Made by a program: the position numbers and the translations under genes. From Alphaproteobacteria bacterium (GTDB taxonomy: Bacteria > Myxococcota_A > UBA796 > CAJQPC01): a DNA stretch of 64,000 nt. Shown here one piece after another: positions 44,721 to 53,453 of this stretch. The first letter of the stretch is position 1. Each line of letters opens with the position of its first letter. The notes below the pieces were generated by a model. That model did not search any database. It had not been told where the DNA came from and saw nothing but the letters and a program-made list of their open reading frames with translations. The stretch covers positions 372,001-436,000 of the forward strand of contig JACKEV010000013.1 of the NCBI GenBank assembly GCA_020632795.1. Direction: 5' to 3'.

Positions 44721-47191
44721 GCTACGTCCTCCTCTTCGATGGGCGGGACGATCCAGATGACGGGAATACCGCCCGTCCAGGGTTTCCGACGTCGGCCTGT
44801 GGCCAGCCTGAAGAAGCCGTCTGATTCCATCGATGCCAGGACCGCAGCCGGGGGGGTCTCTCCGTCCAGGAAGGCCCATCGGACGGAATACCCCCCCGAA
44901 CGTCCGTCGGGCCCCTCGTCCACGGTCCGGGTGTCGGCATGGGCCCGTTTTTCGGCCTCTGCCCTGACCTCTGCCGCAGAGTCGTAGCTGCGGATGGATG
45001 TCTTCTCATCGACGGGGTTGTCGCCCTGCTTGCGAGCCCGGGACCGCCCCAGAACCCGATCGCGCAGCTCGGCGATAGCGGCCTTGATCTCCGGGCTTCC
45101 CCGCAGGATGGTGGCTCTGCGCTTGCCCTCTGTCCATGCGTCCAGCTCGGCCGCCGCGACCATGCGCTCTGCGGCGTCTGGGAGCGCGCCGCCTTCCTCC
45201 ACAGCCCCCAAGTGGAGCAGATGCCGATGCAGGGCGCCCTGGGGGACATGCTCGGCACCGCGCCACATCACGATGTATGAGCACGTCTCGGGGGTAGTCC
45301 CGATCCCGACATAGAGACGGTCCTCTGGTGATTTTCGTTGCCATCGGGCCAAGGCATCCTGGGCTGCCCTGGGGAGCAATCGGGTCGGTATCTCGATTCT
45401 CCGTGCGGTCCACTCTCCAGGATGGTCTTCCAGGTATCGGCGCACGATGACCCGTGCGCTTGCCTGGAGCACATGCTGCTGGCGTGGCCCGCAGGTCGGG
45501 CAGCGATATGACATGCACGCCAAGCGGCTGCTGGTTGCCTCTTTCCCCCCCTTCTTGGCGACGTGGTGGTGGGGACCTCGGATGCAATGGACGGTCCCCG
45601 ATCCGAGGTCCCGCAGTCTTTCGTCCGCCTCCCTCTCTGCGTTGTCTACGCGATCTATCTTGAGGTCGCTGGTATTCCCTGTCTCTCCATCGTTATCGGG
45701 TTTTTTGCGTGCTGTAGTCTCTCTGTTAGAACAGAGAGACTGGAGAACGCACTTTTCGCCATATTCGGCGTTGGTCCGTAACCCAAGAATCTCGGAATCG
45801 AACCCCTCAACATCCTGGAGAAGCCCCCAGCCATGCGCGGGGGCCCAGTAGACCTCCTGGAGCTGCTCGACGTGATCGTCGACCTCGACCATCGGGCCCT
45901 GGTCAGCATCGTCCCCGTCGGGGAAGCCACCCGGCTCCAGAGAATCGACTATCTCGGAGAGAATGGTCGTCTCCCTTTCCGGCATCGGCTCGGCTCGCGC
46001 GCCAGGTACGCCAGGTACGCCAGGTACGTCTACATACGCCTCCCCACGCCCGTTGCAGTTGAAACCCCGCGCCCCGTTGGCATGAACCCAAATAGTCCCC
46101 GGTCTACCGCCCTTATGACTGTGGTTGTGCAGGGGGCATGGGACGGCCATCTGGCCGCCGGCCCCCAGCCCCGAGAAGAGGGGCAACAAGGGAGAGAACC
46201 TGGGATCCTTGGCCATGTCGACCCGGGCCTTCCGGTAGCCGCCGGGGGTGATCCCGTCGGCAACGATATCTCCACGCGCCGCGCCCTGGCGCGCGATGGC
46301 GATGTCCCCGCCCCGGAGCATGGCGCGCGCCAGCTCCATGTCCTGCGACGCCGGGGAACCCCGGGTTCGGCGCAGCAGAGCCGCGTGGGCGCGCATCTCT
46401 GCCCTGGCCTCACCCCCATCCTTCAGCGCGGCGTTGTCCAGCCGCTCGGCCAGCTTCAGGGCATCGATGGCTGTCTCGATATCGCCGATCCCCAGCTCGG
46501 CCGCGTAGGCGCGCAGCCGGTCCCGGATGACCTCTGCGGGATAGCGGGCGTCAGGATCGTAGTGCAGGACCGGCTGGGGCCGTTCCGCGCCCGCGTAGCC
46601 CGGGAGGCGCATCAGCCTGCTCTTGTCGGTGATGTGGGTGTCGCCCTCCAGACAGACGATCATGAGCCGCTGAATCTCATCGCGGACGGGATCATCGGCG
46701 GCAACGAGCTGGTCATAGAGGAGGTAGCCGTGGACAGATTTCCCCCCCGAGCTGACCCACACCCCCCACTGCAACCCGGTTGCCGCCGAGAGCGCCCGAT
46801 AGCGGTCCATCTGCTCAGCCGCAGAGAGGTGGTCAATCTCCGCATACGCCGACAAGAAGGCTGAAACCTGATCTTTCCCGAGGCCCGTGTGCCAACGGGC
46901 CATCCGCTCCTGGGCCTCGTCCTGGGTGATCTTCTTGGCGCGCATCATTTTGAGCAGACCCTGCGCCACGCGCGCGCCCCCGAACAGCGCGGGGATCCAG
47001 AATCGACCGGGGACGCTGTCCTTGCGTTCGGCGTCCCATACATCCCCGTCCCAGAGGTAGTAGTCCGCGCGTCCATCGATCGAGGCTGCGATCGCAGTGG
47101 TCACGGCACATCTGTACGGAGCCAGAATTCCGCGCACGACCATCTCTGTGGTCATGTGGGTCGTCTTCTCAGCGGCGTCGGTATCATTCAT
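44717..47191 (-). CDS. Phage replication protein, archaeo-eukaryotic primase-like with zinc motifs
   Basis: An 824-residue protein. The N-terminal part shows the AEP primase pattern: an acidic strand AYAEIDHLSAAEQ, then about 25 residues later SSGGKSVHGYLLYD, then RLMRLPGYAG and RPQPVLHYD. The middle has a CHC2-like zinc site (VPCPLHNHSHKGG ... GFNCNGRGE). A third Cys-rich segment, MSYRCPTCGPRQQHVL, resembles rolling-circle/RepSA-type initiators, followed by a basic domain. It is probably a primase or primase-polymerase acting at the phage origin. A 54-nt hairpin found elsewhere in the phage lies inside the gene (45,703-45,757). ATG 47191 is chosen; an upstream ATG is in frame. No helicase domain is seen. 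Confidence 0.7.
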   Translation of the reverse strand: MNDTDAAEKTTHMTTEMVVRGILAPYRCAVTTAIAASIDGRADYYLWDGDVWDAERKDSVPGRFWIPALFGGARVAQGLLKMMRAKKITQDEAQERMARWHTGLGKDQVSAFLSAYAEIDHLSAAEQMDRYRALSAATGLQWGVWVSSGGKSVHGYLLYDQLVAADDPVRDEIQRLMIVCLEGDTHITDKSRLMRLPGYAGAERPQPVLHYDPDARYPAEVIRDRLRAYAAELGIGDIETAIDALKLAERLDNAALKDGGEARAEMRAHAALLRRTRGSPASQDMELARAMLRGGDIAIARQGAARGDIVADGITPGGYRKARVDMAKDPRFSPLLPLFSGLGAGGQMAVPCPLHNHSHKGGRPGTIWVHANGARGFNCNGRGEAYVDVPGVPGVPGARAEPMPERETTILSEIVDSLEPGGFPDGDDADQGPMVEVDDHVEQLQEVYWAPAHGWGLLQDVEGFDSEILGLRTNAEYGEKCVLQSLCSNRETTARKKPDNDGETGNTSDLKIDRVDNAEREADERLRDLGSGTVHCIRGPHHHVAKKGGKEATSSRLACMSYRCPTCGPRQQHVLQASARVIVRRYLEDHPGEWTARRIEIPTRLLPRAAQDALARWQRKSPEDRLYVGIGTTPETCSYIVMWRGAEHVPQGALHRHLLHLGAVEEGGALPDAAERMVAAAELDAWTEGKRRATILRGSPEIKAAIAELRDRVLGRSRARKQGDNPVDEKTSIRSYDSAAEVRAEAEKRAHADTRTVDEGPDGRSGGYSVRWAFLDGETPPAAVLASMESDGFFRLATGRRRKPWTGGIPVIWIVPPIEEEDVA
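45703..45757. repeat. Hairpin repeat, copy A (inside primase-like gene)
   Basis: TTTTGCGTGCTGTAGTCTCT continues to a stem whose arms are 45,707-45,726 and 45,731-45,750 (17 of 20 paired, loop AGA-containing), ending in TTTT. It matches the copy at 58,653-58,706 at nearly every base, in the same orientation. Read through, it encodes CVLQSLCSNRETTAR in the primase-like protein, so it is maintained in frame. Confidence 0.75.
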
Positions 47192-47248
47192 CAGAGTTCT
47201 TCCGTGTTTGTCGCCCCCCAAGTGTTGTGGCCGGGGGGCGACTATGCT

Positions 47249-47407
47249 TCAGGGGGTTGCGGCGGCGTCGGCCAAGTGGGCCAGATACAGCCGGAGTGCC
47301 TCCGTCACGATATCGGCGTTCGACCTCTTCGCGCGGATGCGCAGTATCTTGACCTTCCGCGCGAGATCAGCGGGGATGGCAGCCGAGATTTGTTTGTGGG
47401 TGGGCAT
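47249..47407 (-). CDS. Ribbon-helix-helix regulator
   Basis: A 52-residue CopG/Arc-type DNA-binding protein: KQISAAIPADLARKVKILRI is the beta strand plus first helix and SNADIVTEALRLYLAHL the second helix. AGGAAG precedes ATG 47407; an in-frame ATG at 47428 is possible. It is the first gene of the leftward replication operon and faces the regulatory spacer at 47,408-47,722, so it may be the copy-control or lysogeny regulator. Confidence 0.75.
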   Translation of the reverse strand: MPTHKQISAAIPADLARKVKILRIRAKRSNADIVTEALRLYLAHLADAAATP

Positions 47408-47722
47408 GTTGCTTCCTGTTTTCCTCATGATACCGCCGCGCGTCCCCCGTGTCAGGGTCACATTTGTATTCATTCTCTCAATGTTTCCATCATGTCACGT
47501 TGGCGACAAGCCAATTTTAACCCTGTGATTTCAAGTTATTATCCAAGGTTACGGTTGTGTGACGATATCACTAAAAATGTGCGTTTTTGGCTCAAAATCG
47601 CAGATATTACACACGGTGACCATAAGTGACCCGAGACAAACCGAGTGAAGGTGGTCATATTGTGTGTGTCGGGCAGAAAAAAAGAACAAACCACATATCC
47701 CCGGCAAATCGGAGAAACTACC
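47408..47722. promoter_or_regulatory. Divergent control region of the phage
   Basis: A 315-bp AT-rich spacer between the leftward replication operon and the rightward small genes. It contains the palindrome GTGACGATATCAC (47,559-47,571), repeated GTGACC half-sites near 47,619 and 47,627, and A/T tracts. This is the most likely site of the early promoters and operators, and possibly the replication origin. No integrase or CI gene flanks it. Confidence 0.5.
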
Positions 47723-47959
47723 ATGCAAGATTTGCATGATATTACAGGTACGTCCCTGGCATACAGGATTCGCGAGATCGAGCATTGTTCCTGGTATGTT
47801 GCGGCGGATTATCGGCCCTACATGCGCGAGGGGGTGCTCGTGATCTCGGACACGGATGGAAACGGGAGATGGGGGGGCGTAAGTACCTATGTCGACCCTC
47901 TGACGCCGGACGTGGTCGCGATCCATGTGCGCTACGGCGGCCGGTATCACTGGGGGTGA
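47723..47959 (+). CDS. Small phage protein, unknown
   Basis: A 78-residue protein with GGAG ten bases before ATG 47723. It is rich in beta-forming residues (CSWYVAADYRPYMREGVLVI, VVAIHVRYGGRYHWG) and has no recognised domain. It is the first rightward gene from the control region. The frame is open further upstream into the control region but without a start signal there. Confidence 0.55.
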   Translation: MQDLHDITGTSLAYRIREIEHCSWYVAADYRPYMREGVLVISDTDGNGRWGGVSTYVDPLTPDVVAIHVRYGGRYHWG

Positions 47960-48083
47960 GCCCACCTACTACGCGGTTTCTGTCGGCGATAGCTGGCGTA
48001 TCGCCTCGGCAAACTGTCGGCAGGTGCGACAGGCCAGGGAGATCGCAGAGGCCCGCATGGCATCGGCGAGGGCAGCAACATGA
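47925..48083 (+). CDS. Very small overlapping phage protein, tentative
   Basis: A 52-residue frame overlapping the upstream gene by 35 bases: MCATAAGITGGEPTYYAVSV then GDSWRIASANCRQVRQAREI and a helical end. The residue pattern (WRIASANCRQV, AREIAEARMA) looks like a real protein rather than a shadow, but the ribosome-binding site is poor. Its stop overlaps another ATG that encodes only 14 residues. Treat as a candidate. Confidence 0.4.
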   Translation: MCATAAGITGGEPTYYAVSVGDSWRIASANCRQVRQAREIAEARMASARAAT

Positions 48084-48147
48084 CCGAGATGGATCTGGAT
48101 GCTGTCTCGGTCGACATCCTTTAGTTGGCAACAATCAGGAGGACATC

Positions 48148-48381
48148 ATGAAAATCGCGGCTGGCCTGGCTCGCGCCAAGGCAACGGGCAAGACCACAAC
48201 CCGCAGGCATTCGGATATCACGACAGTTCACGATGGGTTCGAAATCACCGTGGGTGAGGAGACAACATTGTTCTTCGCCGATCGAGATGTCGCTGAAGCT
48301 GTTGCGCAGGCTTGGCTCTCCGAGGGTTCAAAGAAGGGCCCAAAGGAGGGCCCAAAGGAGGGCCCAAAGGAGGGCCCATGA
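48148..48381 (+). CDS. Small phage protein with KEGP tandem repeat tail
   Basis: A 77-residue protein starting after GGAGGACATC. The first 60 residues (HDGFEITVGEETTLFFADRD then VAEAVAQAWL) form a plausible small alpha/beta unit. The tail is KKGPKEGPKEGPKEGP, encoded by a 12-nt DNA tandem repeat. A strong terminator follows at once, so this ends the short rightward early transcript. Confidence 0.6.
   Translation: MKIAAGLARAKATGKTTTRRHSDITTVHDGFEITVGEETTLFFADRDVAEAVAQAWLSEGSKKGPKEGPKEGPKEGP
48335..48380 (+). repeat. 12-nt tandem repeat
   Basis: The unit CCAAAGGAGGGC occurs about three and a half times in tandem, encoding the KEGP tail. The repeat contains AGGAGG, a perfect anti-Shine-Dalgarno match, several times over, just before the stop. 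Length variation by slippage is likely. Confidence 0.75.
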
Positions 48382-48419
48382 CCCCCCTTCTCGGACATCC
48401 TGCCGAGGAGGGGTTTTTT
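48382..48419 (+). terminator. Rho-independent terminator
   Basis: The stem CCCCCCTTCTCGG / CCGAGGAGGGG (loop ACATCCTG) is followed by TTTTTT. It lies directly after the KEGP-tailed gene and separates the early genes from the pentapeptide-repeat cargo gene. Confidence 0.85.
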
Positions 48420-48517
48420 GCCGCCACGACGGCAAGGTCTCCAGGGGGAAGCCGGCCCACCCCCGCCATCCGGGTTATCGGCTCCCTTGGCGATGAATCT
48501 GGGAGCTTGAGAAGGCG

Positions 48518-50320
48518 ATGTCAGAGCGGGAACAGGACCAGGGCCAGGCGGTTCAGGAAGGCCAGGAGGGCCAGGGCGAGATTGTTGACCCTGGTCAACA
48601 GGAGGACCAGGGCCAGGTCGACGTCGAGCAGCTCCAACAGCTCCAGGCCGAGGTAGAAGCACTACGCGCCGCAGAGAAGCGCCTCGCCTCAGACAACGAA
48701 GCTCTCCGGGACGAAGGAGCACGGCTCAGCGCACAAGCCCGCCAAGCTCGCAAGGATGCTGACCAAGCAAGCCAGCAAGCAAAGGCCCTGGAGACCAGCC
48801 TACAGGCAGAGAGGAAGGCTGTAGAACGTCTGGAGACCAAGATGGTCGAACTGGAGACCCGACGGCAAGCCTTGGAGACCAGCCTACAGGAGAACACGGA
48901 TAGGCTGACCGAGACCGAAGCCAAGCTCACCGAGACAGAGGAAGAACTCGAAACCAAGACGACGGAGGCCGACGGGCTCAAGAGAGACCTCAAACAAGTT
49001 CGCAGACGCCTTTGGTGGCATGGAGCAGGCAATGCCTTCCTCGCGTCCGTTGTGGGAAGTTGGCGCATCACCGAACAGATCGAGCGGTTGTTCGATGTCG
49101 GTTGGGAATCCTACAAACGGCTTCGGCCATCCCAACCACCACTAAACGACAAAGATCAGGAGGATATGGTTGGGAAACTGGCCCAAGCCACGTCAAATGC
49201 ACTGGCCGCGTACTTCAACCGCATCTTTTACAGTGCCGTGGTCGCTGGGATTGTCAGCCTGTCCGTTGGCGGTGTGACGCTATACTTCCTCTATAGTCAA
49301 AACAGAATCATGGTCGAACAGACCAGAGCTGTACAAGCCCAGGTCCAAGGTCTCACCCAACAGAATGAGATATCGGAAAGGGAATCTCAAGCAGCCAGAA
49401 GAACACAACTCATCTCGACCATCTACGATGAAGAAGCCTGTGATCCTGATGAGACACCATCTGAAAGATGTCCTATGGCGGCTAGCTTGAGGGCGCGTTC
49501 AGAGGCGGCCTTGGAATTGATTAAAATAGATAAGGTACACGGTGTTTCGCCCGACATTTCTTCAAGCCAATTGTCGGGAGCATCGAACTTCATGGCGGTC
49601 GATTGGACTGACATCAATGCTTCTGGAGCTGATCTCAGCAACACGACGATGAATGATGCCACTTTGGATGGCTCGAATTTGTCAGGAGTTGTCCTGTCTG
49701 GTGCAGGAATGTCAGGAGTTCGGTTGAGACATTCGATACTCTATGACGTGGACTTCACCATGACGGTCTTCCATGACAATATCGGCGCACTTTTTTCCAG
49801 TGGCTACGACGGATCGACTGATCGTAGTCGATCCGTTTTTCATGGATCCGAAATTACTAAGGCGAACTTCACGGATTCAGTCGCACCATCGGCCGACTTT
49901 GGCGAAACTTTCGTGAAGGTCCCCCGGATGATGGGTGTCGGAAATATCTCGTATTTGTGTTTCGGTGGACCACTCCTGGCCACCGAGCAGGAAGATGATT
50001 TGGAACGCCGATTCTTGGGTGCAGACTTTTCTCGTGCGGTGTTGTTGAAGGCTGATTTTACGGGTGCGAAACTGCCCTGTTCGGTCTTCCAAGGCGCACA
50101 TCTCCAGGGGGCTACCCTTTGCGGTGCCAATCTTGGGTCGTCTGATTTTCGGGGGACAGTATTCACCGATACCCAAGCGAACGATGCAGATATTTGTGAC
50201 GCCGTTCTGAAAGACATTCTGTACGACTCATCCACCGTCTGGCCCAAGTGCTTCGATCCCCCTCCATCTCGGGACGGCTACGACTACAACCCCCCGGCGG
50301 ACTGCGAGAAGAAAGAGTAG
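48518..50320 (+). CDS. Coiled-coil, transmembrane, pentapeptide-repeat protein
   Basis: A 600-residue protein. Residues 1-35 are Gln/Glu/Gly rich; about 35-165 form a long coiled coil (repeated LETxxQ/ELET units); one strong membrane helix is at about 236-259 (YSAVVAGIVSLSVGGVTLYF); a further coiled stretch follows; and about 345-575 are pentapeptide repeats with the A(D/N)LxX rhythm (ASGADLSNTTMNDATLDGSN, GADFSRAVLLKADFTGAKL). The second half is AT-richer than the phage background. The product should be membrane-anchored. Similar architecture occurs in membrane-linked effector proteins, so superinfection exclusion or another conversion function is possible; this is inference. It lies between a terminator and the morphogenesis operon, a classic cargo site. 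Confidence 0.7.
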   Translation: MSEREQDQGQAVQEGQEGQGEIVDPGQQEDQGQVDVEQLQQLQAEVEALRAAEKRLASDNEALRDEGARLSAQARQARKDADQASQQAKALETSLQAERKAVERLETKMVELETRRQALETSLQENTDRLTETEAKLTETEEELETKTTEADGLKRDLKQVRRRLWWHGAGNAFLASVVGSWRITEQIERLFDVGWESYKRLRPSQPPLNDKDQEDMVGKLAQATSNALAAYFNRIFYSAVVAGIVSLSVGGVTLYFLYSQNRIMVEQTRAVQAQVQGLTQQNEISERESQAARRTQLISTIYDEEACDPDETPSERCPMAASLRARSEAALELIKIDKVHGVSPDISSSQLSGASNFMAVDWTDINASGADLSNTTMNDATLDGSNLSGVVLSGAGMSGVRLRHSILYDVDFTMTVFHDNIGALFSSGYDGSTDRSRSVFHGSEITKANFTDSVAPSADFGETFVKVPRMMGVGNISYLCFGGPLLATEQEDDLERRFLGADFSRAVLLKADFTGAKLPCSVFQGAHLQGATLCGANLGSSDFRGTVFTDTQANDADICDAVLKDILYDSSTVWPKCFDPPPSRDGYDYNPPADCEKKE

Positions 50321-50341
50321 GGCTCAATAATCCTCCTATGC

Positions 50342-50388
50342 CGTCCTCTATGTAGGTGTGACACATCGCATCTACACAGAAGAGGACG
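50342..50388 (+). promoter_or_regulatory. Hairpin covering a ribosome-binding site
   Basis: CGTCCTCT (50,342-50,349) and AGAGGACG (50,381-50,388) are perfect inverted repeats, with an inner TGTAG/CTACA pairing. The right arm is the GAGGACGT ribosome-binding motif of the gene at 50,393, so folding would hide it. This suggests translational control at the start of the late operon. Confidence 0.45.
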
Positions 50389-50392
50389 TACC

Positions 50393-50698
50393 ATGCCCCA
50401 CCCCCACAAACAGGATCTCCTGCGATCCGCCCTCGCCCAACTCACGGCCGCCCGAAAGAGCATAAGGGCCCACGGAGCCGCAGAATTCGTCGGCCAACGA
50501 ACAGCCGCACGACACCTGGCCAGGGCAAAGGGACAGGCCCAGGAAGCCGTAGAATCCCTCACAACGGTCCTGGGCTCAGAAGAGGTAGTCCACCCCGCCG
50601 AGAAGTGGGCTGCCTGTCAGAAGCACAGCAACGACCTCCTGGCCAAGATGATCACCCGTGATCATCGCGAGGGCGCAGAGGAAGAGGTGGCTCCATGA
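50393..50698 (+). CDS. Small phage protein, unknown
   Basis: A 101-residue helical, basic protein (LLRSALAQLTAARKSIRAHG, HLARAKGQAQEAVESLTTVL). It follows GAGGACGT and overlaps the next gene by four bases (ATGA). A 16-bp palindrome (50,649-50,664) lies in its 3' end and is repeated at 55,452. It may be a head or packaging accessory protein, from its place upstream of terminase. Confidence 0.6.
   Translation: MPHPHKQDLLRSALAQLTAARKSIRAHGAAEFVGQRTAARHLARAKGQAQEAVESLTTVLGSEEVVHPAEKWAACQKHSNDLLAKMITRDHREGAEEEVAP
50649..50664. repeat. 16-bp palindrome, copy 1
   Basis: TGATCACCCGTGATCA: seven-base arms around CC. The reverse complement of the copy at 55,452-55,467 is identical. Here it lies in coding sequence. 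Confidence 0.6.
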
Positions 50699-51222
50699 AC
50701 GCCACCATCCTCGACCTGATGGAACCTACCTGCGTCAACAAGCCGGAGATGCCCAGGCTCAAGGTCGCCGGCCAAGCAGAGCAGGTACTCCAGGCCCTGA
50801 CCAACGCAATGCCGAACAGCATGACCACGGCCGAGATCAGGGAGGCCACCTACATCGAGAACATCAGCGGAAGGGTTGGGGAGCTGCGCAAGTTGGGCTA
50901 CCGCATCGAGACCCTCTCCTATCGATCAAGTCGAGATCGGACAGCGGAGTATCGACTCACCTCCCGTCATCGCAGGGACAAGAGGACCATCGACCACAGC
51001 CTGGAAATCTACAGGGATAGCTGGGATGGCTTGACGGTCAGGATCAGGCCCACAGGTCTCAGCGACAGGTACAACGAGGCCCAGCTCGAAGTCCTGCGGT
51101 CCCGAGTCCAAGAAGTTGTCGAGAAGTGGGAGTGGGAACAGGACCAGGAAGAAGAGGGGTTCGCGTTCTCTCAGCCGATCATCGGGGGCGAGATGGACTA
51201 CGACGATCTGTTGGCATGGTGA
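50695..51222 (+). CDS. Phage protein with winged-helix domain
   Basis: A 175-residue protein. Residues about 22-75 look like a winged helix of the HTH_39 type used by many phages: VLQALTNAMPNSMTTAEIRE then NISGRVGELRKLGYRIETLS. The rest is acidic and unknown. It starts inside the stop of the upstream gene. Lying just before terminase, it could regulate late genes or assist DNA packaging. The 130-bp spacer after it contains no recognised gene and may hold a promoter or packaging site. Confidence 0.65.
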   Translation: MNATILDLMEPTCVNKPEMPRLKVAGQAEQVLQALTNAMPNSMTTAEIREATYIENISGRVGELRKLGYRIETLSYRSSRDRTAEYRLTSRHRRDKRTIDHSLEIYRDSWDGLTVRIRPTGLSDRYNEAQLEVLRSRVQEVVEKWEWEQDQEEEGFAFSQPIIGGEMDYDDLLAW

Positions 51223-51353
51223 CGGTGACGGTGATGCTCGGTAACACACAACGAGTGTGAGAACCGGCGACCTACCGCCCACTGTGCTGTATATCGACCT
51301 TCTCTCGCTCGGTTTCGCAAAAAATCCCCAAAGTTCCGGCAATCTGACGGACG

Positions 51354-51977
51354 ATGACAAACAAGCTCACCAAGAAGCAGAGGCTCCGCGCCGTTGAGGA
51401 TGCCATCCGATCCAGGGGATGGAGCTGGGAAATTGCTCAGGAGCTGGTAGCTAAGACGGGATGGTCCGAGAGAACGATCTACCGCGACCGCGATGTGGTG
51501 CTCGACATACTGGCCGATGAAGAAGCCAAAGACCTCCCTCGGCGACGGGCGAAATTCCTGGCCGACCTCCGCAGGGTGGCCAGGAAGGCTGAGAAGGCCG
51601 AGAAGTTTTCCCCAGCAGCCAGGCTCCTGGACATGGAGAGCAAGGTGCTCGGCCTCGACAGGGTTCCTCTCCCGCAAGTCGACGAGAACGAGAATGAGGA
51701 GCTGGATACCTCCCTGGAAGCGGTCCTCGTCGAAGTCCGCCGCATGAGAAGACAGGCCCAAGCAGGCCACAGCTATGTCGCGGCTGACCGGCTCCTGGCC
51801 CGCGAACACGAGATCGTCGAGTCCATCCGCCTGCGGGACCTGGCCCTCAAGGAAGCCGAGATGGCTCATCTTGACGAGGGGGCCCTCGTCGAGCTGGTCA
51901 TCGACAGCGTTTCGGGATTGCCAGATCAACTCCGGTCTCGGTTGCGGGCAGCTCTCGGCGATGGGGAAGATGGGTAG
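51354..51977 (+). CDS. terS: Terminase small subunit
   Basis: A 207-residue protein directly upstream of, and overlapping, the large terminase. It has an N-terminal helix-turn-helix (GWSWEIAQELVAKTGWSERT then IYRDRDVVLDIL) for recognising the packaging site and a long helical region for ring assembly. Its C-terminal tail overlaps the large-subunit start by 17 bases. Family and position agree; the pac or cos site is probably in the spacer just upstream. Confidence 0.8.
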   Translation: MTNKLTKKQRLRAVEDAIRSRGWSWEIAQELVAKTGWSERTIYRDRDVVLDILADEEAKDLPRRRAKFLADLRRVARKAEKAEKFSPAARLLDMESKVLGLDRVPLPQVDENENEELDTSLEAVLVEVRRMRRQAQAGHSYVAADRLLAREHEIVESIRLRDLALKEAEMAHLDEGALVELVIDSVSGLPDQLRSRLRAALGDGEDG

Positions 51978-53433
51978 GGGGGGCCTGGTCCAGGCTCTGC
52001 AAGCTGTCCGCCAGCTCCAGGAACACGTAGAGCGGCATCCGTTGACGTATGCGAGGTGGACCAGGGCGCAGAGCGAATACCTCAGCTCCACTGCGCGGCG
52101 GAAGCTCCTCCGCATGGGTAACAGAGGTGGAAAGAGTTTCGTCGCCTTGGCCGATGTGCAGATGAGGGCCACGAAGTCTCACCCATGCAGACCTGATTGG
52201 AACTCTCGACGGGGCCCAACCCACCAGTGGATCATCACGGTCTCGTGGTCGCAGGCTGTCCCTCTTCAGCGGATCTTTCACTCGATGATTGACTGGTCCA
52301 GGGTCGTGAAGAGCCCCAATTGGGACATGGCCAAGGGTTGGGGAAAAGACAGCCCCACTATCGTCTACGAGGACGGCTCCACTGTCGGATGGAGAACCAT
52401 GCGCCAAGGGCCCCTCGCTCATGCTGGGGCAGAGCTGGACCACATCCTCATAGACGAGCCCTGTGCCATCGAGCACTACAGGGAGTTGGAGCGAAGGGTG
52501 GTGACCCGTGCTGGGGACTTGTCCCTGGCCCTGACCCCCGTGAACGCACCAGGCCCCCTCGATTGGTTGCGGGATCTGTGCGCCGAGAAGGTGGTCCTGG
52601 ATCTGCACTACCCGATGACCGAGGAGTTGTTCCGCTACGAGGATGGGAGTTTAAGAAGGCTCCCGGACGGCACCCCGATGGACGCTGCCTGGATTGAGGA
52701 ACAGGCCAGGTCCGTCCCGATGATCTGGCGCGATATCGTCATAAATGGGGGCTGGGATGAAATCGTTACTGACGGTGCTTTCACTGAGGTTTTCTCGAAA
52801 TCGAATCACGTCGCCGATTTCAAATTGGATGGCAAGGAGATTCTCTGTTTGGGCATTGATCACGGAACACAAGCCTTCACCGAAACCGCTGTCCTCTTGG
52901 CCGTCGATGAAAGGCCAGAGTACCCACAGGTCTACGTCATTGATCTGGTCGAAGCTCCAGAAAACTCTTCACCAAGCGAAGACGCCAAGGCCATCCTGAA
53001 GATGTTGCGGCGTCACGGTCTCAAGTGGGGGAATCTCAATCGGGTCACAGGCGATATCGCGCATTATGGAGGGAGGGGCAAGTTCAATCGAAAATCCAAT
53101 CAAGAGCTGGCATATGAACTGACCCGAGAGATGCGGCTCAGCAGGAATCAGGCCCTCTCACCGCCCATCAGAACAGCAAAAACCGGAAAGGGCGCCTCCC
53201 CCCGAGGAAGTGTCCGGCGGGGAATTACGTGGATCCACAGGGCCCTGCTGAGAGAAGGTCAGTTCACGATCCATCCCCGTTGTTCCAGCCTTATCGAAGC
53301 GATGGAGAAGTACAGGGGAGGCTCAACAGATCCTCACGGTCACCTTGTTGACGCTATCAGGTATGGGCTCGATTTCTATATCAACCGAGGTCAACGTCGG
53401 AATGTGACGACACCCACAATCGTATTCCGTTGA
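51961..53433 (+). CDS. terL: Terminase large subunit
   Basis: A 490-residue DNA-packaging motor. Walker A is LRMGNRGGKSFVAL (about residue 50), Walker B HILIDEPCAIE, and the coupling motif LALTPVN follows. The RNase H-like nuclease domain begins at about residue 300 with CLGIDHGTQAFTETAVLL (first catalytic Asp) and ends near DPHGHLVDAIRYGLDF (distal Asp). Length is normal for a siphovirus. ATG 51961 overlaps terS by 17 bases; 51970 is also possible. Confidence 0.9.
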   Translation: MGKMGRGGLVQALQAVRQLQEHVERHPLTYARWTRAQSEYLSSTARRKLLRMGNRGGKSFVALADVQMRATKSHPCRPDWNSRRGPTHQWIITVSWSQAVPLQRIFHSMIDWSRVVKSPNWDMAKGWGKDSPTIVYEDGSTVGWRTMRQGPLAHAGAELDHILIDEPCAIEHYRELERRVVTRAGDLSLALTPVNAPGPLDWLRDLCAEKVVLDLHYPMTEELFRYEDGSLRRLPDGTPMDAAWIEEQARSVPMIWRDIVINGGWDEIVTDGAFTEVFSKSNHVADFKLDGKEILCLGIDHGTQAFTETAVLLAVDERPEYPQVYVIDLVEAPENSSPSEDAKAILKMLRRHGLKWGNLNRVTGDIAHYGGRGKFNRKSNQELAYELTREMRLSRNQALSPPIRTAKTGKGASPRGSVRRGITWIHRALLREGQFTIHPRCSSLIEAMEKYRGGSTDPHGHLVDAIRYGLDFYINRGQRRNVTTPTIVFR

Positions 53434-53453
53434 CTGTCGGTATCACTCCGACG

